From the NCBI GenBank assembly GCA_020726335.1, contig DYSU01000002.1, positions 1 to 64,000 on the forward strand: a stretch of DNA of 64,000 bases, given 5' to 3'. A model generated the notes under the pieces. That model searched no databases, was not told the origin of the DNA, and was given only the letters and a program-made list of their open reading frames with translations. Of the stretch, positions 1 through 10,114 are shown piece by piece. This DNA is from Thiomargarita sp. (GTDB lineage Bacteria; Pseudomonadota; Gammaproteobacteria; Beggiatoales; Beggiatoaceae). Numbering within the stretch: the first letter of the stretch is position 1; each line of letters opens with the position of its first letter. The position numbers were made by a program, and so were the translations under genes.

Positions 1-1
1 G

Positions 2-331
2 CCAACCGAGCAGATTGAAGAAATTGAGTGCGATTGTTTGGTCTTTATCGCTGAATTGAAGGTAAAAAAACTTTATCGCGGACAAGGCATCGGCTCTGCC
101 CTGTTGCGCCGCATGGGCAGTATGATTGACTTGAGCAATTGTCTTATCGGCTTGAAGGCTTTTCCCCTCACCGATGACTACGGCAAAGCGGCGAAAGCTG
201 AAGAAATCGCACAGGTCAAGCACTTCTACGAATTGCACAATTTCACCCATGCGGGGGGTGAATTCATGGTCAAAGATGCCCGCCTGTGCGATGTGATGAA
301 GAAGAAGCTGGCGCACCGACGCGCAAAGTAG
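2..331 (+). CDS. GNAT family N-acetyltransferase, C-terminal part (5' end outside window)
   Basis: An open frame runs in from the left edge without a start, so the gene is truncated by the window. The visible 109 codons hold the acetyl-CoA binding motif A of GNAT enzymes, seen as RGQGIGSALLRR about 25 residues in, followed by a region that reads like the end of the fold (KHFYELHNFTHAGG). Such enzymes move an acetyl group from acetyl-CoA to an amine on a small molecule or protein in the cytoplasm. The substrate cannot be told from this fragment. A TTG at position 38 could be read as a start, but the motif context continues upstream of it. The gene converges on the minus-strand operon that ends at 343, with only 11 bases between the two stops. 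Confidence 0.75.
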   Translation, partial: PTEQIEEIECDCLVFIAELKVKKLYRGQGIGSALLRRMGSMIDLSNCLIGLKAFPLTDDYGKAAKAEEIAQVKHFYELHNFTHAGGEFMVKDARLCDVMKKKLAHRRAK

Positions 332-342
332 GCCGCCAAACA

Positions 343-1269
343 CTATTTGACGGATACCATGTGAATGGATTGGTCTTTGGCTTTGCAACGTTCAGGTTGC
401 GAACTTTTTTTGCGTTGGTCACTGACCGCCACCAACCTGTGTTCATCCAACCACGCGATGCCTTCGACATTGCAATAAATCACTTCATTGGCCGCATCAC
501 GCGGAAATGAATAGGTTTTGCCCTCTCCGACTTGCCATTTTTCAGTGTCAATTTTACCCAGCCACAAAGCCGAAGATTCTTGCGACACAAGGGCGATACG
601 GTTGTTATCAATGGCCAAACCTGCATAATCAATAAACTGAACAGTTTCAGGCAATTCAATGGTTTGCTGATAAACCCAAGCCCCGTTTTGGTCTTTAAAA
701 ACCACCATGCGGCCATGGCCTGCTTGTTGGCCTTCGGGGTCTTTTTCACACTGATTGCCTTCACAAACCGCCAATAAAAAATCGCCCGCTGGGCTGTTGA
801 CCACGCTGATGCCTTCAAAGCCTTTGTTTTCATCGAGCAGACGATAAGGCAACGCGCTGTATTTTTTTAGCCCGTGGCTGTCGTATTCAAACACCCCGCC
901 TTCAAACGCATCGCCTTGGGCTTGGGTTTCGTTCAACACAAACAAGTGCTGGGTTTTGGGATGAAAGCTTAAACCTTCAAAATCAGTCAATAAACCCGCT
1001 TCAATCGCCAGCTTTTGCAAATGGTTTTTGGGGTCGTTTTTGGCCATACGGGCAATCACCGCAACATCGGTCATGTTGTCAAAAATCACATAAAACCGCT
1101 GGTCTTTCACCGCCACACCGCTGGCCTCCAAGTTCGCTTTTTTATTCATATTCGGCAATAAATAATACAGTTTGGCTTCATCAACGACGGTCAAGAACGT
1201 CTCCGCCCACAGCGCGCTGGCCCAAAGGCTCGTGAATAAAAACAAAGTGATTTTCAAGAACAGGCTCAT
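343..1269 (-). CDS. Secreted repeat protein, probable beta-propeller (SdiA-regulated / phytase-esterase-like type)
   Basis: The 308-residue product begins with a clear signal peptide (hydrophobic FLKITLFLFTSLWASALWA), so it should be exported to the periplasm or beyond. Four internal copies of one pattern are visible: an acidic residue, then EGLS, EGIS, AGLA or EGIA, followed 10-15 residues later by a strand such as LFVLNE, LLAVCEG, IALVSQE or LVAVSDQ. This spacing resembles blades of a beta-propeller, as in SdiA-regulated or DUF3616-like proteins; that family assignment is inference. A strong Shine-Dalgarno GAGGAAA precedes the ATG. It is the last gene of a three-gene operon, 14 bases after the fused metallopeptidase gene, which suggests a shared process. 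No catalytic residues can be named. Confidence 0.6.
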   Translation of the reverse strand: MSLFLKITLFLFTSLWASALWAETFLTVVDEAKLYYLLPNMNKKANLEASGVAVKDQRFYVIFDNMTDVAVIARMAKNDPKNHLQKLAIEAGLLTDFEGLSFHPKTQHLFVLNETQAQGDAFEGGVFEYDSHGLKKYSALPYRLLDENKGFEGISVVNSPAGDFLLAVCEGNQCEKDPEGQQAGHGRMVVFKDQNGAWVYQQTIELPETVQFIDYAGLAIDNNRIALVSQESSALWLGKIDTEKWQVGEGKTYSFPRDAANEVIYCNVEGIAWLDEHRLVAVSDQRKKSSQPERCKAKDQSIHMVSVK

Positions 1270-1283
1270 CGGTTTCCTCTTGC

Positions 1284-3272
1284 TTAATAAGCTGATTTAA
1301 TTAAATATTCAATGATTGGGTTGATGTGAATATTCAAGTTTTGTTGCAAATAAACAGGCAAATGCACCGGTTTGCTCACCATCTTGCGTTCCACCATTTC
1401 ATTGATGGTTTTTAAATGGCTAAACCCTGTTTTGCCGACATATAAATTATTCAATGATTCGCGTTGATAAAAGAGAAGCGCGTCTTTAACCCCGCGTAAA
1501 TACAGAAAATCTTTGGTAAAACCCCCGCCGCGATACACCCGCACCGTCAAACGAAACGCTTCTTCTTTGTCCATATCATAATCGTTGATCAAACTGCGAA
1601 ACGTATGGCTAAAATCATGGCGATTAATCATCATTTGTACGGCAATCACCCGCAACGCCAGCGTTTTCAACCGTGGCAAACTGATGTTGCCTGTCATGTA
1701 TTCGGCCAAAATGGCCAAACCTTCTTGGGTGTAGGTGTTGCCCGGCAAGCCCAATTTAAACACGTTAAGCTGTTGTAAATCGGCATTGGAAGAAGTCACC
1801 ATATGCACCCCCAATTCATGATGAATCAGCGCATTCATTTCGGTTTGGTTGACTTTGATGTTTTTATTGATCATCATGGTCTTGCCCACCACCATCGCCA
1901 ACGCCACAATTTTATGGGTAATTTGTACTTTGCATTGAATTTTATACATTTTTAAGGCTTGCAGACATTGGGCTTTGGCTTGTTCGGCATTGAGGTTGCG
2001 CGGCGGCATCGGTTCAAACGGTTTGGCAAACAATAAAAATTTGGCAATGCGGATGTCATCATCGCTGGGTTCACCGTAATAACGCAATGAATTGTATAAA
2101 AATTTTTCGCTGTTGATGGTGGACAATAAATCAATCTTGGTGGCAAATGTATCAATCACATCCCTATATAATTGCTGAATAGATGCATCTTTAATCGCAT
2201 CGACGGGCAAACGATAGAGTTTTTCCCGAAATTCAAACGGATTGATTCTCACTTGGCGATAATCAAACTGCGGTTGATAATTATAATGCTTGGCAAAAAA
2301 CCGTTTTTTTTCGCCCACAATGTTTTTAGGGTTAATATAAGTTAATGTACTGATTCCTTTGGCTAATTTATAAAGCTCTTCATCAACATGCGCCACCGCA
2401 GGTTCAATATACAAGGACAATAATTTGGTTTTAATTGAGGGCGTTTTGGGTTTGCATTGTTTGCTAAAATACATCGCATTGGCCAAAATCACTTCTTTTA
2501 AGCCGACTTTCAGCGCGTTCAACACCAAAGGAAAAACTTCCCCCGTGCTTTCATCCATGTAGATTTTTTTGACTTCGGTGGGCAAGACCAAGGTTTTGAA
2601 AAAATGTTGTTGCACAAAAGCGGTCAAATAACCACGGCCATAAAACACTTCATCCACAGCGGCACGGGTGGTGATGTTGGGCAAACTGATTTTGGCCAAA
2701 CTTTTTGACCAATGGCGAATCACTTTGTTCCACAATTGGGTGTTGAGCTGTTCGGTGCCAACGTTAAATGTGGGGGTGTCATCGCTGTCACGGCGCAAAT
2801 AGTTATATGAATGAATATCATAAATTAAACAATTGCCGTGGATTTTTTCCAAGGTTTTGACCAATTCCAATAAAATGGCATAAAATTGAGCGTGTTTTTC
2901 AAGGCTGTGTTTTTTTTGCGCCCGAGACAATGCAGGTTGCCACACGGTTTTGCCCCACGCTTCTTGATAAACACAGCGGTCAGCCCAGCGATTTAAATCA
3001 TATTCATAACGCGAATCCAAAGCCACCAACGTGATGGGCATTGAAGCAATCATTTCGGCGGTGAAAGGGTCTTCTTCATAGCGTCTTTCAGCCGAGGATA
3101 ACACGCATTTTTCCGCCAAATCTGCCCGCAAGTGATGACCGTCATGAATCGCCGTGCAAATAAAAAAACCATACGCTTCAATTTTGATTTCCAGCAAATC
3201 ATCCACCACCGCGTGTAATGGCTGGCGTTGTTGAATGGTTTGCAAACAGGCTTCGATGCTGAGTCTATTCAT
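1284..3272 (-). CDS. Fusion of N-formylglutamate amidohydrolase-like domain with QEGLA (DUF1704) metallopeptidase domain
   Basis: The 662-residue protein has two parts. Residues about 20-275 resemble the N-formylglutamate amidohydrolase family: DSRYEYDLNR near 86-95, DIHSYN at 152-157 and YGRGYLTAF near 211-219. Residues about 285-660 are a DUF1704 domain, annotated elsewhere as flavohemoglobin expression-modulating QEGLA motif protein: HHELGVH at 484-490 gives an HExxxH zinc motif and TQEGLA lies at 515-520. DUF1704 is related to the eukaryotic MATCAP tyrosine carboxypeptidases, so peptidase activity at a C-terminus is a reasonable guess. The start was placed at the ATG inside the last codons of the upstream ligase gene (8-base overlap), implying translational coupling; an in-frame ATG at 3332 lies deep inside that gene. 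In many bacteria the two domains are separate neighbouring genes. The true substrate is unknown. Confidence 0.85.
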   Translation of the reverse strand: MNRLSIEACLQTIQQRQPLHAVVDDLLEIKIEAYGFFICTAIHDGHHLRADLAEKCVLSSAERRYEEDPFTAEMIASMPITLVALDSRYEYDLNRWADRCVYQEAWGKTVWQPALSRAQKKHSLEKHAQFYAILLELVKTLEKIHGNCLIYDIHSYNYLRRDSDDTPTFNVGTEQLNTQLWNKVIRHWSKSLAKISLPNITTRAAVDEVFYGRGYLTAFVQQHFFKTLVLPTEVKKIYMDESTGEVFPLVLNALKVGLKEVILANAMYFSKQCKPKTPSIKTKLLSLYIEPAVAHVDEELYKLAKGISTLTYINPKNIVGEKKRFFAKHYNYQPQFDYRQVRINPFEFREKLYRLPVDAIKDASIQQLYRDVIDTFATKIDLLSTINSEKFLYNSLRYYGEPSDDDIRIAKFLLFAKPFEPMPPRNLNAEQAKAQCLQALKMYKIQCKVQITHKIVALAMVVGKTMMINKNIKVNQTEMNALIHHELGVHMVTSSNADLQQLNVFKLGLPGNTYTQEGLAILAEYMTGNISLPRLKTLALRVIAVQMMINRHDFSHTFRSLINDYDMDKEEAFRLTVRVYRGGGFTKDFLYLRGVKDALLFYQRESLNNLYVGKTGFSHLKTINEMVERKMVSKPVHLPVYLQQNLNIHINPIIEYLIKSAY

Positions 3273-4296
3273 CACCCATGGCCTGCGTGAATTCATCTTT
3301 ACGCAAATGCAATGCCCGTTTTTTATTGGCATTTTCTTCTACAAAATCAATAATTTGCTTTTGTAGTTTGGTGCGATTCAGTTTATTGATCCGCATGATA
3401 CCGCCGGGGCTTAACACATTGACTTCAATCAATTTTCCGTTAATCACATCAATGCCGACAAAATACAGCCCGTCACGCACCAATTTAGAGCCGATTAATT
3501 TGCACAAATCACGTTCCGTTTTATTTAAATTATATTTGACCACACTGCCGCCCGCATGAACATTGGCACGCACTTCTTCAGGGGCAGGCACCCGTTTCAT
3601 CGCACCAATCGGCTCACCGTTGAGCATTAAAATGCGGACATCGCCTTGGTCTGCGCCTTCCACATATTCTTGTAAAATCACATAGTTGCCATTGGGGTTG
3701 CCGCTGTAAATGTAAAAATCCAACAGCGAACGGAAACTGGCCAAAGCTTGTTTTTCAACCATGATCACGCCTTTGCCTGCATGACCGTCCAATGGTTTCA
3801 TGATCATTTTATCAGTGGCCGAATTTTTTAACACCGTGGTTAAATAATCAGGCATTTTCGACACATACGTTTTGGGAATGAAGCGGTTTTCAGGGTCATT
3901 AAAAGAAGAGGTGTATAATTTATTGTTGGCGATGCGTAACCCGTTGATGTCATTCATAATAAACACATCATCACGCACCGAATCCAGAAAATTCAAGGCA
4001 GCGGCATTCAGCGGCGGATTGGATCGCATGAAGATGGCATCAAACCCCGCCAACGGCAATTTGACTTTGCGAAACGTCGCTTTTTTATAAAACAAAGAAA
4101 CCGTGCTTGGCACGCTTTCGCCCTTAACAAACACACTGCAAAACGCCATCGCGGTCGATTCGCGCATGGTTAAATTATGGATGGTGGCCAAAGCCACCGT
4201 GTGGCCGCGCACAACGGTTTCATGAATCAATCGAATGCTGGAATCGTTATCAGGGTCGATTCTTTCCCATGCGTACATCAAAAATAAAATATTCAT
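3265..4296 (-). CDS. Glutathione synthetase-like ATP-grasp ligase
   Basis: The 343-residue protein resembles GshB: an N-terminal nucleotide-fold domain starting MNILFLMYAWERIDP, then an ATP-grasp domain with the ATP-binding lysine and glycine loop KPLDGHAGKG, the strand VILQEYVEG, and the metal-binding segment IEVNVLSPGG near the end. ATP-grasp enzymes activate a carboxylate as an acyl-phosphate and join it to an amine. No gshA is near, and the gene is coupled to the amidohydrolase/QEGLA fusion and a secreted protein, so it more likely makes a different peptide or modifies a protein terminus than makes bulk glutathione. The start at 4296 was chosen because AAAGGAG lies about nine bases before it; an ATG at 4335 lacks this. 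First gene of a three-gene minus-strand operon. Confidence 0.85.
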   Translation of the reverse strand: MNILFLMYAWERIDPDNDSSIRLIHETVVRGHTVALATIHNLTMRESTAMAFCSVFVKGESVPSTVSLFYKKATFRKVKLPLAGFDAIFMRSNPPLNAAALNFLDSVRDDVFIMNDINGLRIANNKLYTSSFNDPENRFIPKTYVSKMPDYLTTVLKNSATDKMIMKPLDGHAGKGVIMVEKQALASFRSLLDFYIYSGNPNGNYVILQEYVEGADQGDVRILMLNGEPIGAMKRVPAPEEVRANVHAGGSVVKYNLNKTERDLCKLIGSKLVRDGLYFVGIDVINGKLIEVNVLSPGGIMRINKLNRTKLQKQIIDFVEENANKKRALHLRKDEFTQAMGDE

Positions 4297-4406
4297 CCAT
4301 TGAACTCCTTTATTGTGGCTGTTATTGGTCTTCATTATGCCATATTTGCCGCTGATTCACGAGTTGCCCCATTCGCAAGCGATGATGATGCTTCCTTTAT
4401 TTGGGT

Positions 4407-4412
4407 TATAAT
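4407..4412 (+). promoter_or_regulatory. Probable -10 element for hisD
   Basis: A perfect TATAAT lies 35 bases before the hisD start codon in the gap between two divergent genes. The region 17 bases upstream of it has no good TTGACA match, so only the -10 box is supported. An AAAGGAAA Shine-Dalgarno follows just before the ATG. Confidence 0.4.
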
Positions 4413-4446
4413 AAGGCGATAAAAGATTCAACCAAAGGAAATCACC

Positions 4447-5754
4447 ATGCTCAACATTCGGCGATTCAACAGCCAAGACAACGGTTTTAATAAACAACTC
4501 AATGAGTTATTGGCTTGGGACAGCGTGGCCGATGGCCAAGTTATCCATACCGTGGCCAACATTTTGGCCGATGTCAAACAAAACGGTGATGCCGCTGTTT
4601 TGGCCTACACCCAAAAATGGGATGCCAGCACTGCCGATTCTATGGCCGCTTTGACAGTTTCAGCCGCACGCCTGCAACAAGCGTTGACCCGTGTTTCTCA
4701 TGAACAACGCCAAGCGTTGCAATACGCCAGTGAGCGCATCACCGCGTATCATCAACGCCAAGTGCAAGCATCGTGGTCTTATACCGAGGCCAATGGTACG
4801 CTGTTGGGGCAAAAAATCACCCCGCTGGACAAAGTGGGGTTGTATGTGCCGGGCGGTAAAGCGGCTTATCCTTCGTCGGTGTTGATGAATGCGATTCCTG
4901 CCAAAGTGGCGGGCGTGGCGGAAATCATCATGGTCGTGCCTGCGCCCAAAGGCGAATTGAATGAACTGGTTTTGGCGGCGGCGGCGATTGCAGGCGTGAA
5001 CCAAGTGTTCACCATCGGCGGCGCGCAAGCGGTGGCGGCGTTGGCTTATGGCACGCAAACGGTGCCAAAAGTCGATAAAATTGTCGGTCCGGGCAATATT
5101 TATGTCGCAGTGGCCAAAAGCCAAGTGTTTGGCACGGTGGGCATTGACATGATCGCAGGGCCTTCGGAAATTTTAATCATCTGCGATGGCCAAACCAACC
5201 CTGATTGGATGGCGATGGATTTATTTTCCCAAGCGGAACACGATGAACAAGCGCAATCCATTTTGCTCTGTCCCGACGGCGATTATTTATCGCAAGTGGC
5301 GGTTTCGATTGAAAAATTGTTGCCCACCATGCCACGCGCCGCCATCATTGGAAAAGCCTTGAATGACCGCGCTGCGTTGATTCAAGTCAAAAATTTATTG
5401 GAAGCCACGCGCATCAGCAACACCATTGCGCCCGAGCATTTGGAATTGTCGGTGGCCGAGCCACAAGCGTTGTTGAGCCACATCAAGCACGCAGGTGCGA
5501 TTTTTATGGGACGTTATACCGCCGAAGCCTTGGGCGATTATTGCGCCGGCCCCAACCATGTGTTGCCCACCTCGCAAAGTGCGCGGTTTTCTTCGCCGCT
5601 GGGGGTGTATGATTTTCAAAAACGTTCGTCTTTGATCCAATGTTCTGCGCAAGGCGCACGGGAATTGGGGCAAACTGCTTCGATTTTGGCGCGTGGCGAA
5701 GGTTTGATTGCCCATGCCTGTTCGGCTGAATACCGCCTTCATGCGCGTGAATAA
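4447..5754 (+). CDS. hisD: Histidinol dehydrogenase
   Basis: HisD carries out the last two steps of histidine synthesis, oxidising L-histidinol to L-histidinal and then histidine with two NAD+. The 435-residue length matches the E. coli enzyme. Family blocks are easy to see: [53 protein letters not shown] (zinc-binding Gln and His), the catalytic Glu-His pair in APEHLEL, and [12 protein letters not shown]. The ATG is preceded by AAAGGAAA. The gene stands apart from any other his gene in the window, whereas hisG-hisD-hisC is the usual order. Its 3' end overlaps the start of gspK by 14 bases, so an unrelated secretion gene has been placed under its promoter. Confidence 0.97.
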   Translation: MLNIRRFNSQDNGFNKQLNELLAWDSVADGQVIHTVANILADVKQNGDAAVLAYTQKWDASTADSMAALTVSAARLQQALTRVSHEQRQALQYASERITAYHQRQVQASWSYTEANGTLLGQKITPLDKVGLYVPGGKAAYPSSVLMNAIPAKVAGVAEIIMVVPAPKGELNELVLAAAAIAGVNQVFTIGGAQAVAALAYGTQTVPKVDKIVGPGNIYVAVAKSQVFGTVGIDMIAGPSEILIICDGQTNPDWMAMDLFSQAEHDEQAQSILLCPDGDYLSQVAVSIEKLLPTMPRAAIIGKALNDRAALIQVKNLLEATRISNTIAPEHLELSVAEPQALLSHIKHAGAIFMGRYTAEALGDYCAGPNHVLPTSQSARFSSPLGVYDFQKRSSLIQCSAQGARELGQTASILARGEGLIAHACSAEYRLHARE

Positions 5755-6841
5755 ACCGCAACGCGGGGCGTTGCTGATTATCGTCATGTGGTTTTTGGTG
5801 ATGCTGACCTTGTTGGTCGGCACCTTGGTCAGTGAAACCCGTTTATCGGCCAAAGTGGCTTTTTATAATAAAACGGGGGTCAACCGCTGGGCGTTGATTT
5901 TGCGCGCATTGCGCCAAACTGAAATGGAGCTGATGTTGCAACGGATGCCGCCCGATGAAGAAACCCATAAAATTCCGATCAGCGAACGGCAAGACCCGCT
6001 ATTGGCTTTTGATGGACGGCTGTTGGCGTTGACCTATCCTTTGCCCGCCAACGTGGAAGTGCGTGCGTTTGACCACATTGGCAAACTCAGTTTGTTGCGG
6101 ATGAATGTTGACAGTCTGCAAAAAATTTTAGAACAGCGGTTGGGCAAAGACTTGCAAAAAATCACCCCCCTGTTGGATGCGTGGCAAGATTGGATGGATG
6201 CTGACAAACTCAAACGGTTAAACGGCGCAGAAGATGAATATTATCAGTCACTTAAACAGCCTTATTTGCCACGCAATGGCGCGCTGGAAACCTTGGATGA
6301 ATTGTTGTTAATCAAAGGCTTCAAGGAGGTGTTTGGCGAAGTTAATTTGGAATCGGTGTTTACCTTGTTCAGCCACCACCAAGGCGTTAACCCCAATTTT
6401 GCCAGCATGGATGCGTTGGCATGGATTCCCAGCATGAACGCAGAGATTGCGCAAAAAATCATCCACCATCGCGCAAAAAAACCCTTCAAAAATATCAATG
6501 AGTTAAATGAAATTTTACAGCCGATTAACCCCGAAATATTCAATGACATCAGCGTATGGCTGAATTTTGCCAACACCAGCAATTATTACACCATTGCCAT
6601 TCAAGTCAATGATGACGCGCCCAGCGAAGATAGTGCGCCTGATGACCAAAACCACAGCCCTTCATTCGACAATGACAAAGAACCGTTGGAAAAACCCAGC
6701 CAATTTGACCATGTTTTCGCGTATACAGCGACGGTGCAAGCCCATGGTTATGCCCAGCCGCCCAAGGTTTTGCAAGTGCGCCCTTATGGCGAATTGCCCC
6801 AAGCGGCTGAATCGGCAACGGCTGAAATTGGGCAGAAATAA
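5741..6841 (+). CDS. gspK: Type II secretion system minor pseudopilin GspK
   Basis: GspK caps the tip of the type II secretion pseudopilus in the inner membrane and periplasm. The 366-residue product begins with a short basic leader ending KPQRG, followed by [18 protein letters not shown], the hydrophobic prepilin segment; cleavage is expected after the Gly. As is normal for GspK, the Glu at position +5 of other pseudopilins is missing. The block [22 protein letters not shown] matches the calcium-binding signature of the family. The start at 5741 was chosen because it gives a normal short leader; a GTG at 5747 is possible. It overlaps the hisD stop by 14 bases. No other gsp gene is adjacent; gspL and gspD lie far away in this window. 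Confidence 0.92.
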   Translation: MRVNKPQRGALLIIVMWFLVMLTLLVGTLVSETRLSAKVAFYNKTGVNRWALILRALRQTEMELMLQRMPPDEETHKIPISERQDPLLAFDGRLLALTYPLPANVEVRAFDHIGKLSLLRMNVDSLQKILEQRLGKDLQKITPLLDAWQDWMDADKLKRLNGAEDEYYQSLKQPYLPRNGALETLDELLLIKGFKEVFGEVNLESVFTLFSHHQGVNPNFASMDALAWIPSMNAEIAQKIIHHRAKKPFKNINELNEILQPINPEIFNDISVWLNFANTSNYYTIAIQVNDDAPSEDSAPDDQNHSPSFDNDKEPLEKPSQFDHVFAYTATVQAHGYAQPPKVLQVRPYGELPQAAESATAEIGQK

Positions 6842-6939
6842 ATTCTTTCTCATACAAGGAGTGTGCTAAACTTTTAGTCAGAATTTTGATCAAAAACCCC
6901 CTTTGGCTCTAATCTTTTTTCCATCAAGGAGTTATCACC

Positions 6940-7995
6940 ATGCAAATACCCCTGTTTTCTCGCTTGATTTATGGCCCTTTATTAGGGCTGTTATTGCTCA
7001 ATGTGCCATCGGTTTATGGCCAAGAAGAAGCCGAAGTGGCCATTGATAAACCTGTCAGCCAAGTTGACCCTTGTTTGTTTCCAAAACAACCGCGTTTGGA
7101 TTGGCTGGATCGCACCCAATACAAAGTGTCGTCTAAAATTTGCGGTGCAGCTTTGTGGTTTGACCACTTTTTTGGTGATGCACGCTATGAAGAAGAAGAC
7201 CTGAAAAGCCGCTTAACCGTCAAAACTGCATTGCGCGTGGCCCAAGGCAATGACAGCAATTTCCGCGCGATTTTACGCGCCAAAGTGCGTTTGCCCCAAT
7301 TAAAAAACCGCCTGCAATTGATGATTTCCAGTGAAGAAGATGACAAAAATGTGGAACCCAGCAATGCCCGCGATGGCAACATCCGTGAAGCCGTTGGTTT
7401 ACCTTCGGCGCGCTTTCGCGCAGGTGGCGGCTTTATCGGGTTGCGCTGGACTCCTCTCACGGGTTTAGAAGACACGTTGCAATTTAGTGCAGGCATTCGC
7501 GCCAAACTGCCTGTGCGTTCGTTTGTCAGTGCGCGTTATCGCTACAGCTATGCCTACAGCCCACGGGCGTTGATTCGCGCCACCCAAAGCGTGTTTTGGG
7601 AAGATGACAACGGTGGTTTTGGTGAAAGTAGCCGTTTAGATTGGGAATATTTGTTCAATCAACGCACCGTTTTGCGCCTTAACGGCATGGGTACATTCTC
7701 GCAAGAAAGCGAAGGCATGGATTGGGAAACAGGGGCTTCGTTGCTTCATGGTTTGAGTGCAAAAAAAGCGATTTCGCTGAATTTATCCACCAAAGGCGTT
7801 ACGCGCCCCAGCACATGGCTGAAAGAAAAACGCATCAGCATTTTGTATAGGCAAAATATTTACAAACCTTGGCTGTTTGTCGAAGTTGAGCCTGAAGTCA
7901 GTTGGATTCAAGAATTTGAAGACTCCCCCACTGAACGGGTCGGTGCGATTATTTTGCGCCTAGAAGCCCAGTTTGGCCACGATTTGGGATTATAA
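6940..7995 (+). CDS. Putative outer-membrane beta-barrel protein, unknown function
   Basis: The 351-residue protein starts with a signal peptide (LIYGPLLGLLLLNVPSVYG followed by QEEAE). The mature chain is rich in alternating polar and hydrophobic residues with many aromatic strand ends, for example SFVSARYRYSYAYSPRALI, and ends in strands such as RVGAIILRLEAQFG. This is typical of an outer-membrane barrel, though it lacks a C-terminal Phe. A pair of Cys near the mature N-terminus (DPCLFPK and KICGAAL) could form a disulfide. I do not recognise a named family. The start is supported by CAAGGAG eleven bases upstream. The gene follows gspK after about 100 bases and ends before a bidirectional terminator. 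Confidence 0.55.
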   Translation: MQIPLFSRLIYGPLLGLLLLNVPSVYGQEEAEVAIDKPVSQVDPCLFPKQPRLDWLDRTQYKVSSKICGAALWFDHFFGDARYEEEDLKSRLTVKTALRVAQGNDSNFRAILRAKVRLPQLKNRLQLMISSEEDDKNVEPSNARDGNIREAVGLPSARFRAGGGFIGLRWTPLTGLEDTLQFSAGIRAKLPVRSFVSARYRYSYAYSPRALIRATQSVFWEDDNGGFGESSRLDWEYLFNQRTVLRLNGMGTFSQESEGMDWETGASLLHGLSAKKAISLNLSTKGVTRPSTWLKEKRISILYRQNIYKPWLFVEVEPEVSWIQEFEDSPTERVGAIILRLEAQFGHDLGL

Positions 7996-8034
7996 TCCAT
8001 GGCATCCCTAAAAGCATGAATTTTAAGCATAAAA

Positions 8035-8055
8035 AAACCGCCCATCGGGCGGTTT
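8035..8055. terminator. Bidirectional rho-independent terminator
   Basis: A perfect 9-bp stem (AAACCGCCC paired with GGGCGGTTT) with the loop ATC lies between two convergent genes. A T-rich run follows on the plus strand and an A-run precedes it, so it can end transcription from both the barrel gene and hppA. Confidence 0.85.
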
Positions 8056-8069
8056 CTTGTTTAGAGCTT

Positions 8070-10100
8070 TTACAACAAAGGTACGATCAATAACGCCACA
8101 ATATTGATGATTTTAATCAAGGGGTTGACCGCAGGGCCTGCCGTGTCTTTGTAAGGGTCGCCGACAGTGTCGCCCGTGACCGCCGCTTTATGCGCTTCAG
8201 AGCCTTTGCCACCGTGATTGCCATCTTCAATGTATTTTTTGGCGTTATCCCATGCGCCACCGCCTGTGGTCATGGAAATGGCGACAAACAAGCCTGTGAC
8301 GATGGTGCCAATCAGCAAACCACCCAAGGCTTCTTTACCCAAAATCACGCCCACCAGAATCGGCACCAATACGGGCAACAACGAAGGCAGAATCATCTCT
8401 TTAATCGCCGCTTTGGTCAACATGTCCACTGCCCGCGAATAATCGGGTTTTTGGGTGCCTTTCATGATGCCGGGTATTTCCTTGAATTGGCGACGCACTT
8501 CCATCACAATGCCACCTGCGGCACGACCCACCGCTTCCATTGCCATCGCGCCGAACAAATAAGGCACCAAACCGCCAATCAACAAACCGATCAACACCAT
8601 GTGGTTGCTCAAATCAAACACGATGGGCGCGCCCCCGCTGTGAGCATTTAACGCATGGGTATAATCCGCAAACAACACCAACGCCGCCAAGCCTGCTGAA
8701 CCAATCGCATAGCCTTTGGTCACCGCTTTGGTGGTGTTGCCCACGGCATCCAATGGGTCGGTGATGTTGCGAATTTCTTCAGGCAATTCAGCCATTTCCG
8801 CAATCCCGCCTGCGTTGTCCGTGATAGGCCCATACGCATCCAACGCGACGATGATGCCCGTCATGGACAGCATGGACGTGGCGGCGATGGCAATCGCATA
8901 CAAACCGCCCAGTTCATAGGCCATATAAATGGCCGCGCAAACAGCCAACACAGGATAGGCGGTGGATTTCATGGAAACGCCCAAACCCGCAATCACGTTG
9001 GTGCCGTGACCTGTGGTTGAGGCTTGCGCAATGTGTCGAACGGGCGAAAATTCAGTGGCGGTGTAGTATTCAGTGATAAACACCAACGCACCTGTTAAAG
9101 CCAGACCAATCAAGGCGGCAAACCACAAGTTTAAGGGGGTTACGCCTTCCACATTACCCATTAACCAATAGGTTACAGGTAAAAAAACCACGGCGGCGAT
9201 CGCACCTGCGACCATCAAGCCTTTATACAAGGCATTCATGATTTTCGCGCCTTCAGAGGTTTTAACGAAAAATGTGCCGATGATGGACGCGATGATGGAC
9301 ACGCCGCCCAACACCAAAGGATAAATCACCGCGTTGTGGCTGGCTTCACCCGTGAACAACAAACTGCCCAACAACATGGTGGCAACCACTGTCACCGCAT
9401 AGGTTTCAAACAAGTCAGCGGCCATGCCTGCGCAGTCGCCCACGTTGTCACCGACGTTATCGGCAATCACCGCAGGGTTACGGGGGTCATCTTCGGGAAT
9501 GCCTGCTTCGACTTTACCGACCAAATCCGCGCCCACATCCGCCCCTTTGGTGAAGATACCCCCGCCCAAACGGGCAAAGATGGAAATCAACGAGCCACCG
9601 AAAGCCAAGCCGACCAAAGGCGCGATGCTGACGGTTTGACCTGCGGGGGTCATCAAGGTCAAGGCGGCATAATAGCCTGCCACGCCTAACAGCCCTAAGC
9701 CAACCACCAACATGCCTGTGATGGCACCACCGCGAAAAGCAACATCCAAGGCGGCGGCAATGCCATTGCGGGCGGCTTCGGCTGTACGCACATTGGAACG
9801 CACGGAAATGTTCATGCCGATGTAGCCCGTTAAGCCCGAAAACAGCGCACCGATGAAAAAGCCCACAGCGGTGTAAGTGTCTAAAAACACAGCGATTGCG
9901 GCTAAAATCACCCCGCCAGCGATGGCGATGGTGGAATATTGGCGGTTCAAATAGGCTTTTGCCCCTTCTTGAATCGCGCCTGCGATTTCGCGCATCCGTT
10001 CATTGCCTTCGGGTTTGGCCAAAATCCATTGATAGGAATAAATGCCATAACCAACCGCGCCTAAAGCACATAATATAGCGAAAATTAATGCAAAACTCAT
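8070..10100 (-). CDS. hppA: Membrane-bound proton-translocating pyrophosphatase, K+-independent type
   Basis: HppA hydrolyses pyrophosphate and pumps protons across the inner membrane, or runs backwards to make PPi. The 676-residue protein is almost entirely membrane helices. The substrate site is clear: [18 protein letters not shown] (179-196), [19 protein letters not shown] (204-222) and the late [10 protein letters not shown] motif near the C-terminus. At residues 454-461 it reads GNTTKAVT; Lys at this position, in place of Ala, marks the K+-independent subfamily in the literature. It follows pfp by 14 bases in the same operon, linking PPi use in glycolysis to the proton gradient. Shine-Dalgarno before the ATG is weak, consistent with coupling to pfp. 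Confidence 0.97.
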   Translation of the reverse strand: MSFALIFAILCALGAVGYGIYSYQWILAKPEGNERMREIAGAIQEGAKAYLNRQYSTIAIAGGVILAAIAVFLDTYTAVGFFIGALFSGLTGYIGMNISVRSNVRTAEAARNGIAAALDVAFRGGAITGMLVVGLGLLGVAGYYAALTLMTPAGQTVSIAPLVGLAFGGSLISIFARLGGGIFTKGADVGADLVGKVEAGIPEDDPRNPAVIADNVGDNVGDCAGMAADLFETYAVTVVATMLLGSLLFTGEASHNAVIYPLVLGGVSIIASIIGTFFVKTSEGAKIMNALYKGLMVAGAIAAVVFLPVTYWLMGNVEGVTPLNLWFAALIGLALTGALVFITEYYTATEFSPVRHIAQASTTGHGTNVIAGLGVSMKSTAYPVLAVCAAIYMAYELGGLYAIAIAATSMLSMTGIIVALDAYGPITDNAGGIAEMAELPEEIRNITDPLDAVGNTTKAVTKGYAIGSAGLAALVLFADYTHALNAHSGGAPIVFDLSNHMVLIGLLIGGLVPYLFGAMAMEAVGRAAGGIVMEVRRQFKEIPGIMKGTQKPDYSRAVDMLTKAAIKEMILPSLLPVLVPILVGVILGKEALGGLLIGTIVTGLFVAISMTTGGGAWDNAKKYIEDGNHGGKGSEAHKAAVTGDTVGDPYKDTAGPAVNPLIKIINIVALLIVPLL

Positions 10101-10114
10101 GGGGTTATACTCGC

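Noticed and set aside
8190-8651. Plus-strand open frame of 153 codons
   Set aside because: Antisense of hppA; His/Gln-rich shadow without a start signal.
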